Shown in pieces: positions 36,963 to 46,314 of a DNA stretch of 64,000 nt. Position 1 is the first letter of the stretch; every line of letters begins with the position of its first letter. Position numbers and translations under genes: made by a program. Below the pieces are notes generated by a model. The model was not told the origin of the DNA. It made no database searches and worked only from the letters and a program-made list of their open reading frames with translations. Location: positions 1 to 64,000 of the forward strand of contig CASGAM010000023.1 of NCBI GenBank assembly GCA_949299545.1, written 5' to 3'. The stretch comes from an uncultured Prevotellaceae bacterium (GTDB taxonomy: Bacteria > Bacteroidota > Bacteroidia > Bacteroidales > Bacteroidaceae).

Positions 36963-37564
36963 GCTTCGGCCTCCTTCTTTTTCTCTTGTATGGTCTTTAA
37001 TATCTTCTGGGAAGACTTGGAAAGGTTTTCCTCATCTTCCATAAAGCGTTTGATTTTACGGAGCGCGTCCTCATAACCCGGAATCTGCACCTTTTCAAAC
37101 AAGTTTACCTTTTGTGTGGTTTTTTTGCGTGAAAATTCCAGCATATCCAGTTTGGCAATGGCAAACTCTTTTTCAATCGCCGTTTTGGCTAACCCTTGTA
37201 ACAAGGCGATGCCATCGTAAAACCACTTTGGAAAACGGAACAAGCTGAACGGTTTCACCTCCAACTCTACATTATCCAACACAGGAACGCGTACTCCGGC
37301 TATCTTTCTGACTCCCAGATGGACATCTTTTATGCCGACTATTGTCGGATCGAATTCGCTCCAAAGCGCAAACATACCTTCGTATGCCTGTATCTGGGAT
37401 TCCAAACTGCGCTCGAGCGCGGCGACCTCCGTCTTACATTTCTTGACTTCCATCCGCAGCGCGCTTTCTTTATTCTTAATAATAGGCAAGGTACGCACAC
37501 GCATCTTGAGTTGTTTCTCAAGTTGCTGTAACGATGTCTTGTTATATTGGAACTTAATAGCCAT
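36959..37564 (-). CDS. ntpD: V-type ATPase subunit D (central stalk)
   Basis: The 201-residue central rotor shaft subunit: two long coiled helices (about 5-70 and 130-200) with a short middle segment, and the N-terminal FQYNKTSLQQLEKQLKMR. In the family it turns inside the A3B3 head. It lies 12 bases after subunit B and overlaps subunit I by four bases. No F subunit gene, its usual partner, is next to it. Confidence 0.9.
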   Translation of the reverse strand: MAIKFQYNKTSLQQLEKQLKMRVRTLPIIKNKESALRMEVKKCKTEVAALERSLESQIQAYEGMFALWSEFDPTIVGIKDVHLGVRKIAGVRVPVLDNVELEVKPFSLFRFPKWFYDGIALLQGLAKTAIEKEFAIAKLDMLEFSRKKTTQKVNLFEKVQIPGYEDALRKIKRFMEDEENLSKSSQKILKTIQEKKKEAEA

Positions 37565-37576
37565 CCTTCCAAATCT

Positions 37577-38896
37577 TTATTTCTTCCAATACTCGTCAAC
37601 CAGTTCTTTCTTGATGTTAACCTCTTCTGGCTTGAAATATTTTCCAAACAGTTCCCATGTTACATCAAGCATCTCAGTGGTATTCAGGTTCACATCTATG
37701 GCCAACAGTTTGTCGGCGTAATCTTTCGCGAAGGCCAACGCACGTTCATCATAGTCGGTCAAATCAAAACCATTTTCCATTTTAGTCTTTGCATTAGCCG
37801 CATCGGCGTACAAACGCACCGCTGCATTCATCACCTGCGGATGGTCGCGACGGGTTTTCTTTCCGGCAACCAACTGTTTCAAACGTGAAAGAGAACGGAA
37901 CGGGTCTACAATGACTTTTCCGATGTCACTGTCACGCCGCAAGAAAAGCTGCCCTTCAGTAATATAACCGGTATTATCTGGTACGGCATGCGTGATATCG
38001 CCTCCACTCAAGGTCGTCACGGCAATGATGGTTATGGAACCGCCCGCAGGGAACTGTACTGCCTTCTCGTAAATTTTCGCCAAATCCGAATAAAGCGAAC
38101 CCGGCATTGAGTCCTTGGAAGGAATCTGGTCCATACGGTTGGATACAATGGCTAAAGAATCGGCATACGAAGTCATATCCGTTAACAATACCAAAACTTT
38201 TTCATTCTTCTCTACCGCAAAATATTCAGCCGCAGCCAACGCCATATCCGGAACCAGCAACCGCTCTACGGCCGGATCTTCGGTCGTGTTCATAAAGCTC
38301 ACAATGCGGTCAAGCGCACCGGCATTGGAAAAGACGTTCTTAAAATACAGGTAATCATCATTGGTCATACCCATACCACCCAAAATAATCTTGTCTGTTT
38401 TGGCTCGCATGGCCACCATTGCCATCACTTGATTGAACGGCTGGTCGGGATCGGCAAAGAACGGTATTTTCTGTCCTGAAACCAACGTATTGTTCAAGTC
38501 AATACCGGCAATACCCGTCGCAATAAGCTCGGAGGGCTGTTTGCGGCGAACAGGATTTACCGACGGGCCACCAATCTCCACTTCCACACCTTCTATTTCC
38601 GGCCCACCGTCAATCGGGTCACCGTATGCGTTGAAAAAACGTCCGGCCAACTGGTCGCTGACTTTCAAAGTCGGCGCCTTGCCCATAAAAATAACTTCCG
38701 CATCGGTTGGGATACCGCCTGTCCCTTCAAATACCTGAAGCGTAATCTCGTCACCGGCAATCTTCACAACCTGAGCCAGTTTGCCATTGACAGTAGCCAG
38801 TTCGTCTGCGCCGACACCAGTTGCTTTCAAGGTACATGTGGCTTTCGTAATCTGGCCAATCTTTGTATATATCTTCTGAAATGCTTTTGTTGCCAT
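37577..38896 (-). CDS. ntpB: V-type ATPase subunit B
   Basis: The non-catalytic, nucleotide-binding subunit of the V1 head. The 439-residue protein has the family pattern (FQKIYTKIGQITKATCTL, GIAGIDLNNTLVSGQKIPFFADPDQPFNQ, and SRLKQLVAGKKTRRDHPQV). The P-loop is degenerate, as expected for B. It is 16 bases downstream of subunit A. Confidence 0.95.
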   Translation of the reverse strand: MATKAFQKIYTKIGQITKATCTLKATGVGADELATVNGKLAQVVKIAGDEITLQVFEGTGGIPTDAEVIFMGKAPTLKVSDQLAGRFFNAYGDPIDGGPEIEGVEVEIGGPSVNPVRRKQPSELIATGIAGIDLNNTLVSGQKIPFFADPDQPFNQVMAMVAMRAKTDKIILGGMGMTNDDYLYFKNVFSNAGALDRIVSFMNTTEDPAVERLLVPDMALAAAEYFAVEKNEKVLVLLTDMTSYADSLAIVSNRMDQIPSKDSMPGSLYSDLAKIYEKAVQFPAGGSITIIAVTTLSGGDITHAVPDNTGYITEGQLFLRRDSDIGKVIVDPFRSLSRLKQLVAGKKTRRDHPQVMNAAVRLYADAANAKTKMENGFDLTDYDERALAFAKDYADKLLAIDVNLNTTEMLDVTWELFGKYFKPEEVNIKKELVDEYWKK

Positions 38897-38912
38897 AAAT
38901 CTTTCCTTTTAA

Positions 38913-40670
38913 TTATTTCGCCCTTCTTTCCTCCATCAAAGCCCTGACCTGTTCCTTATAACCTTCAAACTGCTCGCTTCTGAATTCAGAATAATTCATC
39001 TGTTTGCAAAGGTTAATCATCTTCTTGAAATAATCCATCACTTCAAGGAAATTATCAAAAACATATTCCTCACGACAAATGTCAATAACAAGATTCAGAA
39101 TATCTTCCTGACGTTCCAACGGAGTAACGGCATCTATCTCATCAAAAGCATCCTGCTGAAGAATCACATAATCTATTACTTCGGACTTCCAAAATATCAC
39201 ATGATAATCAACCGGCACGCCATCATCTCCTAAAATATTGATTTGCTCGGCAATCTCTTTTCCGCGCAGCAATCGCGTTTTCAATTCATTGACCTTAGAC
39301 GTCCATTCGCTGTTGATATGCTGTGAAATATACTCCTCAAACTCAGGATACTCAATGTACTTGGAATAAGAATCAATCGGATTGACAGCCGGATAACGCT
39401 TTTTATCCGCACGATCCTGCTCCAACGCATAAAAACAGCGCGCAACCTTCTTGGTATTTTCCGTCACAGGTTCTTTCAAGTTACCACCGGCCGGAGAAAC
39501 CGTCCCGATAAACGTAATAGAACCGGACTCACCGTTATTCAACAACACATAACCGGCACGGCCATAAAAGTTGGAAATAATGGCCGAAAGATCCATCGGG
39601 AACGCGTCAGGACCCGGCAATTCTTCCATACGGTTTGACATCTCACGCAATGCCTGAGCCCATCGTGAAGTTGAATCAGCCATCAAAAGTACACGGAGTC
39701 CCATTGAGCGGTAATATTCCGCAATGGTCATGGCCGTATAGACAGATGCCTCACGAGCAGCCACCGGCATGTTTGAAGTATTGGCAATGATAATGGTACG
39801 CTCCATCAGTTTTCGTCCTGTATGCGGGTCGACCAACTCCGGGAACTCAGTAAAAATCTCAACTACCTCATTGGCACGTTCACCACACGCTGCAATTATT
39901 ACGATGTCAGCTTCCGCCTGCTTGGAAATAGCATGTTGAAGCACCGTTTTGCCCGTTCCGAACGGTCCGGGGATAAAGCCCGTACCACCCTCTACTATCG
40001 GGTTCATGGTATCAATGGTACGAACTCCTGTTTCCAACAACTTAAAAGGACGGGGCTTCTCCTTATAATTTGTCATCGCCACCTTTACCGGCCATTTCTG
40101 CACCATCGTAACATTAATGTCTTCGCCTCTCTCATTTGTCAAGACCGCAATGGTATCTTCACAAAGGTAATCACCTTCCGGAACAATACTCTTTACCGTT
40201 GCCACTCCTTCCATGGCAATAGGCGACATGATTTTAAGCGGTTGAAAGTTTTCTTCCACTTCACCCAGCCATGCCGATGCAGCCACAGTATCACCTGCTT
40301 TAACTATGGGCTTAAAATGCCATTTTTTATCTTTATCCAACGGATAGGTGTATTGGCCTCTCTTCAAAAAAACACCTTCCATTTTGTCTAAGTCGTTCTG
40401 TAAGCCGTCGTAATTTTTCGACAACATGCCCGGTCCCAATGTCACTTCGAGCATGTGCCCGGTAAACTCAGCCTCCGCTCCTACTTTCATACCGCGCGTG
40501 CTTTCAAAAACCTGCACATAAGCATTTTTTCCTGATACCTTAATTACCTCTGCCATTAAGCGGTCGCCACCGGTCGTAATATAGCAGATTTCATTCTGCG
40601 CTACAGGGCCGTCGACCTGAATGGTCACAATATTGGAAATTACTCCAACTACACTTCCTTTTGTTGCCAT
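38913..40670 (-). CDS. ntpA: V-type ATPase catalytic subunit A
   Basis: The catalytic subunit of the V1 head, 585 residues. Walker A is GPFGTGKTVLQH (about residue 235), and the family insertion (about 120-190, the non-homologous region) is present. LLMADSTSRWAQALREMSNRMEELPG is the conserved catalytic stretch. It can hydrolyse or make ATP, depending on the ion gradient. It follows the DUF2764 gene by 21 bases. Confidence 0.97.
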   Translation of the reverse strand: MATKGSVVGVISNIVTIQVDGPVAQNEICYITTGGDRLMAEVIKVSGKNAYVQVFESTRGMKVGAEAEFTGHMLEVTLGPGMLSKNYDGLQNDLDKMEGVFLKRGQYTYPLDKDKKWHFKPIVKAGDTVAASAWLGEVEENFQPLKIMSPIAMEGVATVKSIVPEGDYLCEDTIAVLTNERGEDINVTMVQKWPVKVAMTNYKEKPRPFKLLETGVRTIDTMNPIVEGGTGFIPGPFGTGKTVLQHAISKQAEADIVIIAACGERANEVVEIFTEFPELVDPHTGRKLMERTIIIANTSNMPVAAREASVYTAMTIAEYYRSMGLRVLLMADSTSRWAQALREMSNRMEELPGPDAFPMDLSAIISNFYGRAGYVLLNNGESGSITFIGTVSPAGGNLKEPVTENTKKVARCFYALEQDRADKKRYPAVNPIDSYSKYIEYPEFEEYISQHINSEWTSKVNELKTRLLRGKEIAEQINILGDDGVPVDYHVIFWKSEVIDYVILQQDAFDEIDAVTPLERQEDILNLVIDICREEYVFDNFLEVMDYFKKMINLCKQMNYSEFRSEQFEGYKEQVRALMEERRAK

Positions 40671-40691
40671 ATATCGTTTGTTGTTTTCTTT

Positions 40692-41534
40692 TTATCTTTT
40701 CAAATCAACAGGGATTTCCACTTCGCTCTTCAAGCTGTCTATCAATCCACGGAACATCTTGCGCCCTTTCTCCTTATCTATGGCCATCCAACGTTCCAAT
40801 ATATCCAGCTTTACCAAAAAAGCGAATAATCTTTCTACTGAGAAATAATGGAAAAACGTGTTCAAGTCCAACCAATTCCATTTCAACAAATCTTGTTTGC
40901 GTTCTTTCTCTACGGCATCAGCAGCATCGTTAATACGCATCACTTCATCCATATAATCCAGTTCGGAAGAAAGGCCGAAATCCCGCGCACCTGACGTTCC
41001 CAGGATTTTGGATATTTCTCCATTGCCAACAATGTGGGGCGCAGCCGGGAATCCGTACTTGCGTGCCGTCAGTGCCACCAAAATATTATTAACATTGAGA
41101 TTGAACGCAAACCAGTCGGCTACAAAGCGGTTCTTACATTTTGCGGCATATTCATAATACGTTGATGCCAACACATCTTCCGGCAAGGGTTCGCCCTGTT
41201 CCTTTAATTCTGCATAAGATGCAATAAAATCATAAAAGTAAGCGGGCAGTTTACGTCCCAGTTCGTCACCGACTTTCACCTGTTCCACAGCTTCGGCCAA
41301 TTCTTCTGCGGAATAAACGCCCCTGTCATCAAAAGGTGCAGAATCCCCCATTTCAAGAAAGGCCAACAAATTCCGATGGTCATATTGCAAGAAGAACAAA
41401 GACACCAGTTCTCTGTCCTTTTTCGACATCTCAGGCAAATAATAAGCCTTGAAATCCGCCACCGTAAAAACCAATTTCGTATCGTCGGGGGCGATATCAG
41501 GCATTCCAGCCACCAAATGATAATAATTCTTCAT
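40692..41534 (-). CDS. DUF2764-family protein, probable V-ATPase C-like subunit
   Basis: A 280-residue, mostly helical soluble protein that begins KNYYHLVAGMPDIAPDD and ends in a basic segment. It is placed between subunits E and A, where other V-type operons carry the C (d) subunit that joins the rotor shaft to the membrane ring. The resemblance to DUF2764 is from its start and gene order. I infer a C-like role; it shares no clear motif with archaeal C. Spacing to E is 10 bases. Confidence 0.85.
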   Translation of the reverse strand: MKNYYHLVAGMPDIAPDDTKLVFTVADFKAYYLPEMSKKDRELVSLFFLQYDHRNLLAFLEMGDSAPFDDRGVYSAEELAEAVEQVKVGDELGRKLPAYFYDFIASYAELKEQGEPLPEDVLASTYYEYAAKCKNRFVADWFAFNLNVNNILVALTARKYGFPAAPHIVGNGEISKILGTSGARDFGLSSELDYMDEVMRINDAADAVEKERKQDLLKWNWLDLNTFFHYFSVERLFAFLVKLDILERWMAIDKEKGRKMFRGLIDSLKSEVEIPVDLKR

Positions 41535-41544
41535 CCTATAAGAC

Positions 41545-42132
41545 TTAGAACAGCATTTCTATAAGTTGCGGACGCAGGAATTCTTTGAAGTAGTTGGAAA
41601 ATTCCTCGTCACCGAAACTGACTTTATACGACCCATCTGCCGGAGATATAGTAAAACCGGCTGTTTTCCCATTTACCTTTTCTATTTTTAGGCCCTTTTC
41701 AAGCAACGCCTTGGCGTTAGCCGCAAAATAAGCTTTCAAGGCTTCAGCATCTGCCGCAGAAACAGCCACGGCACCGTCACCCTGCCAGTTCTGCGCCATG
41801 GCAATCACAAACTTTCCGGGAAAATCTTTCATTGAAGCTAAATCCTTGACTGCCAATCCTGCCAATTTGTCGGAAATGACATTCACAGTTTCTGTCTTCA
41901 ATGCATTAAGAGCCTGACCGGCATAAAGTCTCAGTTCTGATTTTGTGTGGGCATCCAACTCTTCCGCTTTTTTCTCAGCTTCCGTAACCACCGCCTCGGC
42001 CTTCGCTTTGGCCTCAGCCAAAATCCTTTCTGCCTCAACTTTGGCAGCCTCTACCAGCTGTTTAGCCTCCGCTTCGCCTTTTTCCACTCCTTCACGATAT
42101 ATCTTATCGGTCAGCTCTTGAATTTTTTCCAT
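41545..42132 (-). CDS. ntpE: V-type ATPase subunit E (peripheral stalk)
   Basis: A 195-residue peripheral stalk subunit: a long Ala/Lys/Glu-rich helix (about 1-85, EAAKVEAERILAEAKAKAEA) followed by a globular C-terminal domain. It heads the operon E - DUF2764 - A - B - D - I - K. No G/H subunit, the usual coiled partner of E, is encoded next to it. I did not find a TAnnTTTG box in the 180 bases upstream. Confidence 0.9.
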   Translation of the reverse strand: MEKIQELTDKIYREGVEKGEAEAKQLVEAAKVEAERILAEAKAKAEAVVTEAEKKAEELDAHTKSELRLYAGQALNALKTETVNVISDKLAGLAVKDLASMKDFPGKFVIAMAQNWQGDGAVAVSAADAEALKAYFAANAKALLEKGLKIEKVNGKTAGFTISPADGSYKVSFGDEEFSNYFKEFLRPQLIEMLF

Positions 42133-42342
42133 ATCTTTAATTGTTTTAACAGGTTGCTTTTTGAGCGACTAATTTAAAAATAAAATATCGGATGACAAAA
42201 CTTAACACAACAACATTTCAACCAATTTGGATATTTTTCACGAATGAGACAAACAAACAAAACATTTCGGTGAAAAAACATTTCAGAAATAAAATAAAAG
42301 CCCTATATTAGCACATTGATAACAGATGATAATTCAATCCGT

Positions 42343-43362
42343 ATGAGTGACAGCATTAATTATATTGCCACATGGTTCTATAAAGAATCCAAAGACGAAG
42401 CCAGCTATTATCCACAAGTAGGTGGAAAAGGAGACTCCTCATTAGTACATTCCATCTACATGAAAATACAAATCCCGTTTTTCGCGACATTCAGATATCG
42501 CCATCCTGACGCACATTTGCTATTCTTCAGCAATCTGACCGGCAGCGAACTCCCCCCCTACCTCAATGCCATGTTTCAGAAATTGCATGTCGAAGTCGTC
42601 ACGCTGCCTTATACCAGCAAACCGCCGAAAGGATGGCACAGCGCATGGCAAAACCAGTTCTATGTATATGACATCATGCGTGAGATGGAAAGAAGAATAC
42701 GCCCAAACGACACATTGTTAGTTTGCGACGCCGACTGCATTTGCAGCAAGCCGCTGAATGACCTGTTCGACCAAATCAGGCTCAACGGCAGCGCGCTCTA
42801 TGAACTTGCCAAATCACCCTACCAGCTCATCAACGGAACGACTCTCCAACAAATGAATGAATTTTACCGTTTGTGTTACCACAAAGAACCGGAGCAGCCT
42901 GTTTATTATTACGGTGGAGAACTGATTGCTCTACGTGGCGACATGGTATGCAAAGTCAATGCCGCCTTTCCGGCTTTGTGGAAATTCAATATTGGCCTGA
43001 AAGAAAACGAGCCGAGACTGCACGAAGAAGCACATGTACTAAGCATTCTGGCCGAGCATTTGCACTTTAGAAATGCCATAGGAAACCAGTACATCAAACG
43101 CATGTGGACCAACCCACATTTCAACAATGTCATCAAAGGCGACGAAGAGTTTGCAATCTGGCATTTACCTTACGAAAAGAAACGCGGATTAAATTACATG
43201 TGCCGCTACATACTACGCTGCAAGCGCATACCGCCAGAAACGGAATTTTGGGGTAAAGCCAGTTTCTACTGCGGGATTCCGAAGAAAAGCGCCCAAAAGA
43301 AGATGATGGATTTATGGACAAACGTATCTGAAAAATTCAAGGGTATGTTAAAACAATCCTGA
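42343..43362 (+). CDS. Probable glycosyltransferase, unrecognised family
   Basis: A 339-residue protein with no signal peptide. LLVCDADCICSKPLNDLF (about residue 130) has the DxD motif of GT-A transferases and the following segment resembles GT8-like or related enzymes. The conserved N-terminal part (YIATWFYKESKDEASYY) does not fit a family I know. I chose Met at 42343 (MSDSINYIA) over 42316. It is the first gene of the polysaccharide locus and precedes the flippase gene by 33 bases. The substrate is unknown. Confidence 0.7.
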   Translation: MSDSINYIATWFYKESKDEASYYPQVGGKGDSSLVHSIYMKIQIPFFATFRYRHPDAHLLFFSNLTGSELPPYLNAMFQKLHVEVVTLPYTSKPPKGWHSAWQNQFYVYDIMREMERRIRPNDTLLVCDADCICSKPLNDLFDQIRLNGSALYELAKSPYQLINGTTLQQMNEFYRLCYHKEPEQPVYYYGGELIALRGDMVCKVNAAFPALWKFNIGLKENEPRLHEEAHVLSILAEHLHFRNAIGNQYIKRMWTNPHFNNVIKGDEEFAIWHLPYEKKRGLNYMCRYILRCKRIPPETEFWGKASFYCGIPKKSAQKKMMDLWTNVSEKFKGMLKQS

Positions 43363-43395
43363 AGCATGCGTAACCTCTTTTTTTAACGTTCCAAG

Positions 43396-44868
43396 ATGGC
43401 AGACCAATCACTGAAGGAGAAAACAGCCAAGGGATTTATTTGGGCCGCATTCAACAATGGCGCACAGCAGGTGCTGAACCTGGTCATCGGCATTTTTTTA
43501 GGGCGACTGCTCTCTCCTGCCGACTATGGAATGGCAGGACTGCTACAGATTTTCACCCTCATTGCATCCACACTTCAGGAAAGCGGCTTTACGGCAGCGC
43601 TGGCCAACCGCAAGGAAGTGCGCCATGAAGACTACAATGCTGTTTTCTGGTTCAGTATAGGCATAAGCATCATCATCTACATCATTTTATTCTTCCTCGC
43701 CCCTTATATCACCATCTTCTACGAGAAATCAGAATTAAATGACATCAACGGCCTGAGCGACCTGACACGGCTGGCAAGGTACACGTTCTTGGGTTTTCTG
43801 ATAGCAAGCATAGGCATCGCCCATCGCGCATACCTGTTCCGGACATTGCAAGTGAAAAAACATGCCATAGTATCCATCGTCGGATTGACACTTTCCGGTA
43901 TCACAGGCATAACGATGGCTTATTACGGCTACGCATACTGGGGTATTGCAACCCAGGGGCTCGTTTTCGTCGCCAGCAATACAGTCATGTTTTGGTGGAT
44001 GTCCGGCTGGCGCCCCACATTCAGTTTTTCTTTCAGCCCTCTGAAAGAGATGTTTGGATTCAGCAGCAAACTACTTGTAACCAACATCGTACAAAACATC
44101 AACAACAACATCCTGACGGTCATACTCGGCCGGTTCTTCAGCCCCCACGAAGTCGGTTTGTTCAATCAGGCCAACAAATGGAACTCCATGGGATTTTCTA
44201 CCGTCAACGGAATGGTGAGCGGCGTGGCTCAACCCGTACTCCATCATGTCGTGGATGACAGGGAACGCCAAAAACGTGTTTTCAGAAAAATGCTCCGCTT
44301 CACAGCTTTTGTATCATTTCCGTGCCTGTTCGGCCTGTCGTTAGTAGCAAAAGATCTGATTGTCATTACGATTACCGACAAATGGATTGAAAGTGCCGAA
44401 CTTTTACAGTTGCTTTGCATCGGTGGGGCGTTCATCCCCTTGCAAACGCTGTTTACCAATTTGATTATAAGTAAAGGACGGTCCGACGTTTTCCTTTATT
44501 GCACCACCGCATTAGGCGTCATACAAATCTGTACTGCCCTCTGTTGCTATCCCTATGGTGTCAAGAGTATGATATTTGCCTATGTCTGCATAAATGTCGT
44601 TTGGCTGATGGTATGGTATTTCTTCGCCCGTAAAGAAATAAGCCTCAAACTGCATGAAACCATAAAAGACATCTTGCCATTTGCAACCATTGCAGGCATT
44701 TCCATGATAGCCACGGCTGCCGTCACGTTTCCCATTACGAACATTTGGTTACGTTTTATGGCCAAAATAATCACAGCCGTCGTTTTTTATTTAACCGCCA
44801 TGTGGCTGACCGGCTCTTCTACTTTCAAGGAAAGCATGGAATACATTCTGAAAAGAAGAACACGCTAA
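43396..44868 (+). CDS. Wzx-type polysaccharide flippase (MOP/PST family)
   Basis: A 490-residue protein with about 12-14 membrane segments and a start typical for the family (KEKTAKGFIWAAFNNGAQQVLNLVIGIFLGRLLSPADYGMAG). It probably moves lipid-linked oligosaccharides across the inner membrane for surface polysaccharide assembly. Its neighbours are glycosyltransferases. No Wzy-type polymerase is seen nearby. A gap of about 470 bases follows before the next gene. Confidence 0.92.
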   Translation: MADQSLKEKTAKGFIWAAFNNGAQQVLNLVIGIFLGRLLSPADYGMAGLLQIFTLIASTLQESGFTAALANRKEVRHEDYNAVFWFSIGISIIIYIILFFLAPYITIFYEKSELNDINGLSDLTRLARYTFLGFLIASIGIAHRAYLFRTLQVKKHAIVSIVGLTLSGITGITMAYYGYAYWGIATQGLVFVASNTVMFWWMSGWRPTFSFSFSPLKEMFGFSSKLLVTNIVQNINNNILTVILGRFFSPHEVGLFNQANKWNSMGFSTVNGMVSGVAQPVLHHVVDDRERQKRVFRKMLRFTAFVSFPCLFGLSLVAKDLIVITITDKWIESAELLQLLCIGGAFIPLQTLFTNLIISKGRSDVFLYCTTALGVIQICTALCCYPYGVKSMIFAYVCINVVWLMVWYFFARKEISLKLHETIKDILPFATIAGISMIATAAVTFPITNIWLRFMAKIITAVVFYLTAMWLTGSSTFKESMEYILKRRTR

Positions 44869-44980
44869 CATTGCTGCCGGCTGCTTATAAAGTCTAAAAC
44901 ATCTGCCATTCAGGCTGTTCCTGTTTAACGCCATATTTTGTTTCCATAATCGTCTTCTATGGTTTGAACTGCCAAGAAAC

Positions 44981-45067
44981 TTTATAACAAGATTATTTAT
45001 ATATAAAACAAGCCTTGTTATAAATATAAAAAACTTTCTTTTATATAAATAAAGCCTTTATATAAAA
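44981..45067. repeat. Tandem pair of AT-rich hairpins
   Basis: The first hairpin has arms 44981-44991/45014-45024 (loop 22 bases). The second has arms 45039-45049/45057-45067 (loop 7 bases). Both are perfect over 11 bases and separated by 14 bases. They lie between two operons of the same polysaccharide locus. They could terminate the flippase transcript or bind a protein. Confidence 0.55.
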
Positions 45068-45303
45068 TATCTGCAAGCACCGCGAAACTTTCTTCCCGCA
45101 CGAAAGAAACATCCGGAAACCTTATCGGTCTGTTTTTTATATTTGCAGCTCACTGACGTCATATCAGACTCCGCTAAATATACCTGGCCAACAGATTAAT
45201 ATTACGGAGACTTGCTCCATCAACTCCTTATTTACATATCGCGGACATCTGCGATATCAGTAAAAAAGCCCAATAATTTATTGGGATTGACAAAGGGAAT
45301 CAG

Positions 45304-45311
45304 TAAATTTG
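45304..45311 (+). promoter_or_regulatory. Promoter -7 box for the second glycosyltransferase operon
   Basis: TAAATTTG matches TAnnTTTG, 25 bases upstream of the GT8 start at 45337. A palindrome (45269-45285) lies near its -33 position and could be an operator. Confidence 0.6.
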
Positions 45312-45336
45312 CAACCTAATCGTTATAAATGCGTAC

Positions 45337-46314
45337 ATGGAAATCATTCCCGTATTTTTTTCTTTCGACCGACATTATGTGTTAGCCGCATGTGTGGCGC
45401 TACATTCCCTGCTTGAGAAAGCTGCGCCGCGTTACCAATATGCACTGTACATCGTGCATACAGACCTTACGGAGAAGCACCAGCAACGCATAAGAAGAAC
45501 CATTGCACGCTTCCCAAACGCGACCGTCACTTTTCGCAATGCGTCCTCTTATGACACCGCCTGGGACAAATTACGCAACAAATCTCATTTCTCAAAAGAG
45601 ATTTTCTACAAACTGACCGCGGCAGAAATGTTTCCGGAATACGACCGCATCTTATTCTCGGATGTGGACGTAATCTTTACAAAAGACATTTCCTCTTCCT
45701 ACTTTATGTTCCCCGGCGAACATTTCTATTTTGCAGGAACACGTCCTATTCAGGAGAACAGAAACCTGCCATATTACACTAAAGATTTCACCCGGGAAGA
45801 GATTCAAACTATCTCCGACTACGAAATTTCAGCAGGCTACATGCTCATTAACTTGAAAAGCCTCAGGGAAGACCACAAACAAGAAGAACTGACCGCCTAC
45901 TTCCAAAAAAATTCCTACCGGTTGCGGCTGCCGGAACAAGACTGTATCGCCTTATGCTGCGCCCCGCATATCAAATTCATACCTTACGAATATGTTGTTT
46001 GCGCCTTCCAATTCCATGAGGATTTACAGACCATCACATTCAATCCCAACAATCCGGAACTCCAGGATCGCAAAAAAGCAATCGGCATCTATAAGGAAAT
46101 GTTAGAAAAGACCATACAGTTGCATTATCCGGGCAAAGAAAAGCCATGGAATTCACCGTTCGTTTATAAATACAAGGAGTGGCTGGCCTGTTGCAAATCT
46201 GCCGGTCAGATAGGTTATTACCTTTCGTTGCAACCAGCATTCATATTGCAGCGTTTAAAACGCTACAGCATAAAACGTTTTATCGGGAAATTAAAAACGA
46301 AATGCCATGCTTAA
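45337..46314 (+). CDS. GT8-family glycosyltransferase
   Basis: A 325-residue transferase of the GT8/LgtC type. It starts with IIPVFFSFDRHYVLAACVALHSLLE and has the DVD metal-binding motif in LFSDVDVIFTKDI (about residue 109). HYPG near residue 265 is a typical late motif. It should add a hexose or similar sugar to the growing surface glycan. It overlaps the acetyltransferase gene by 8 bases and heads a tight five-gene run to 50103. Confidence 0.9.
   Translation: MEIIPVFFSFDRHYVLAACVALHSLLEKAAPRYQYALYIVHTDLTEKHQQRIRRTIARFPNATVTFRNASSYDTAWDKLRNKSHFSKEIFYKLTAAEMFPEYDRILFSDVDVIFTKDISSSYFMFPGEHFYFAGTRPIQENRNLPYYTKDFTREEIQTISDYEISAGYMLINLKSLREDHKQEELTAYFQKNSYRLRLPEQDCIALCCAPHIKFIPYEYVVCAFQFHEDLQTITFNPNNPELQDRKKAIGIYKEMLEKTIQLHYPGKEKPWNSPFVYKYKEWLACCKSAGQIGYYLSLQPAFILQRLKRYSIKRFIGKLKTKCHA

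Larger units (their letters stand above)
44869..45336. other. AT-rich gap with two tandem hairpins
   Basis: About 470 bases without a gene. It has two perfect 11-base inverted repeats, tttataacaag / cttgttataaa (44981-44991 and 45014-45024) and ttttatataaa / tttatataaaa (45039-45049 and 45057-45067). A smaller palindrome cccaata-att-tattggg (45269-45285) lies near the promoter for the next operon. Nothing else is recognisable. Confidence 0.65.

Noticed and set aside
36426..37076. Long plus-strand frame (216 codons) opposite the V-ATPase I and D genes
   Set aside because: It is a shadow of the coding sequences on the minus strand, has no family features and crosses the I/D gene junction.
39822..40391. 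Plus-strand frame (189 codons) opposite subunit A
   Set aside because: It lies wholly inside the conserved ATPase A gene and has a His/Arg/Asn-rich composition typical of an antisense shadow.
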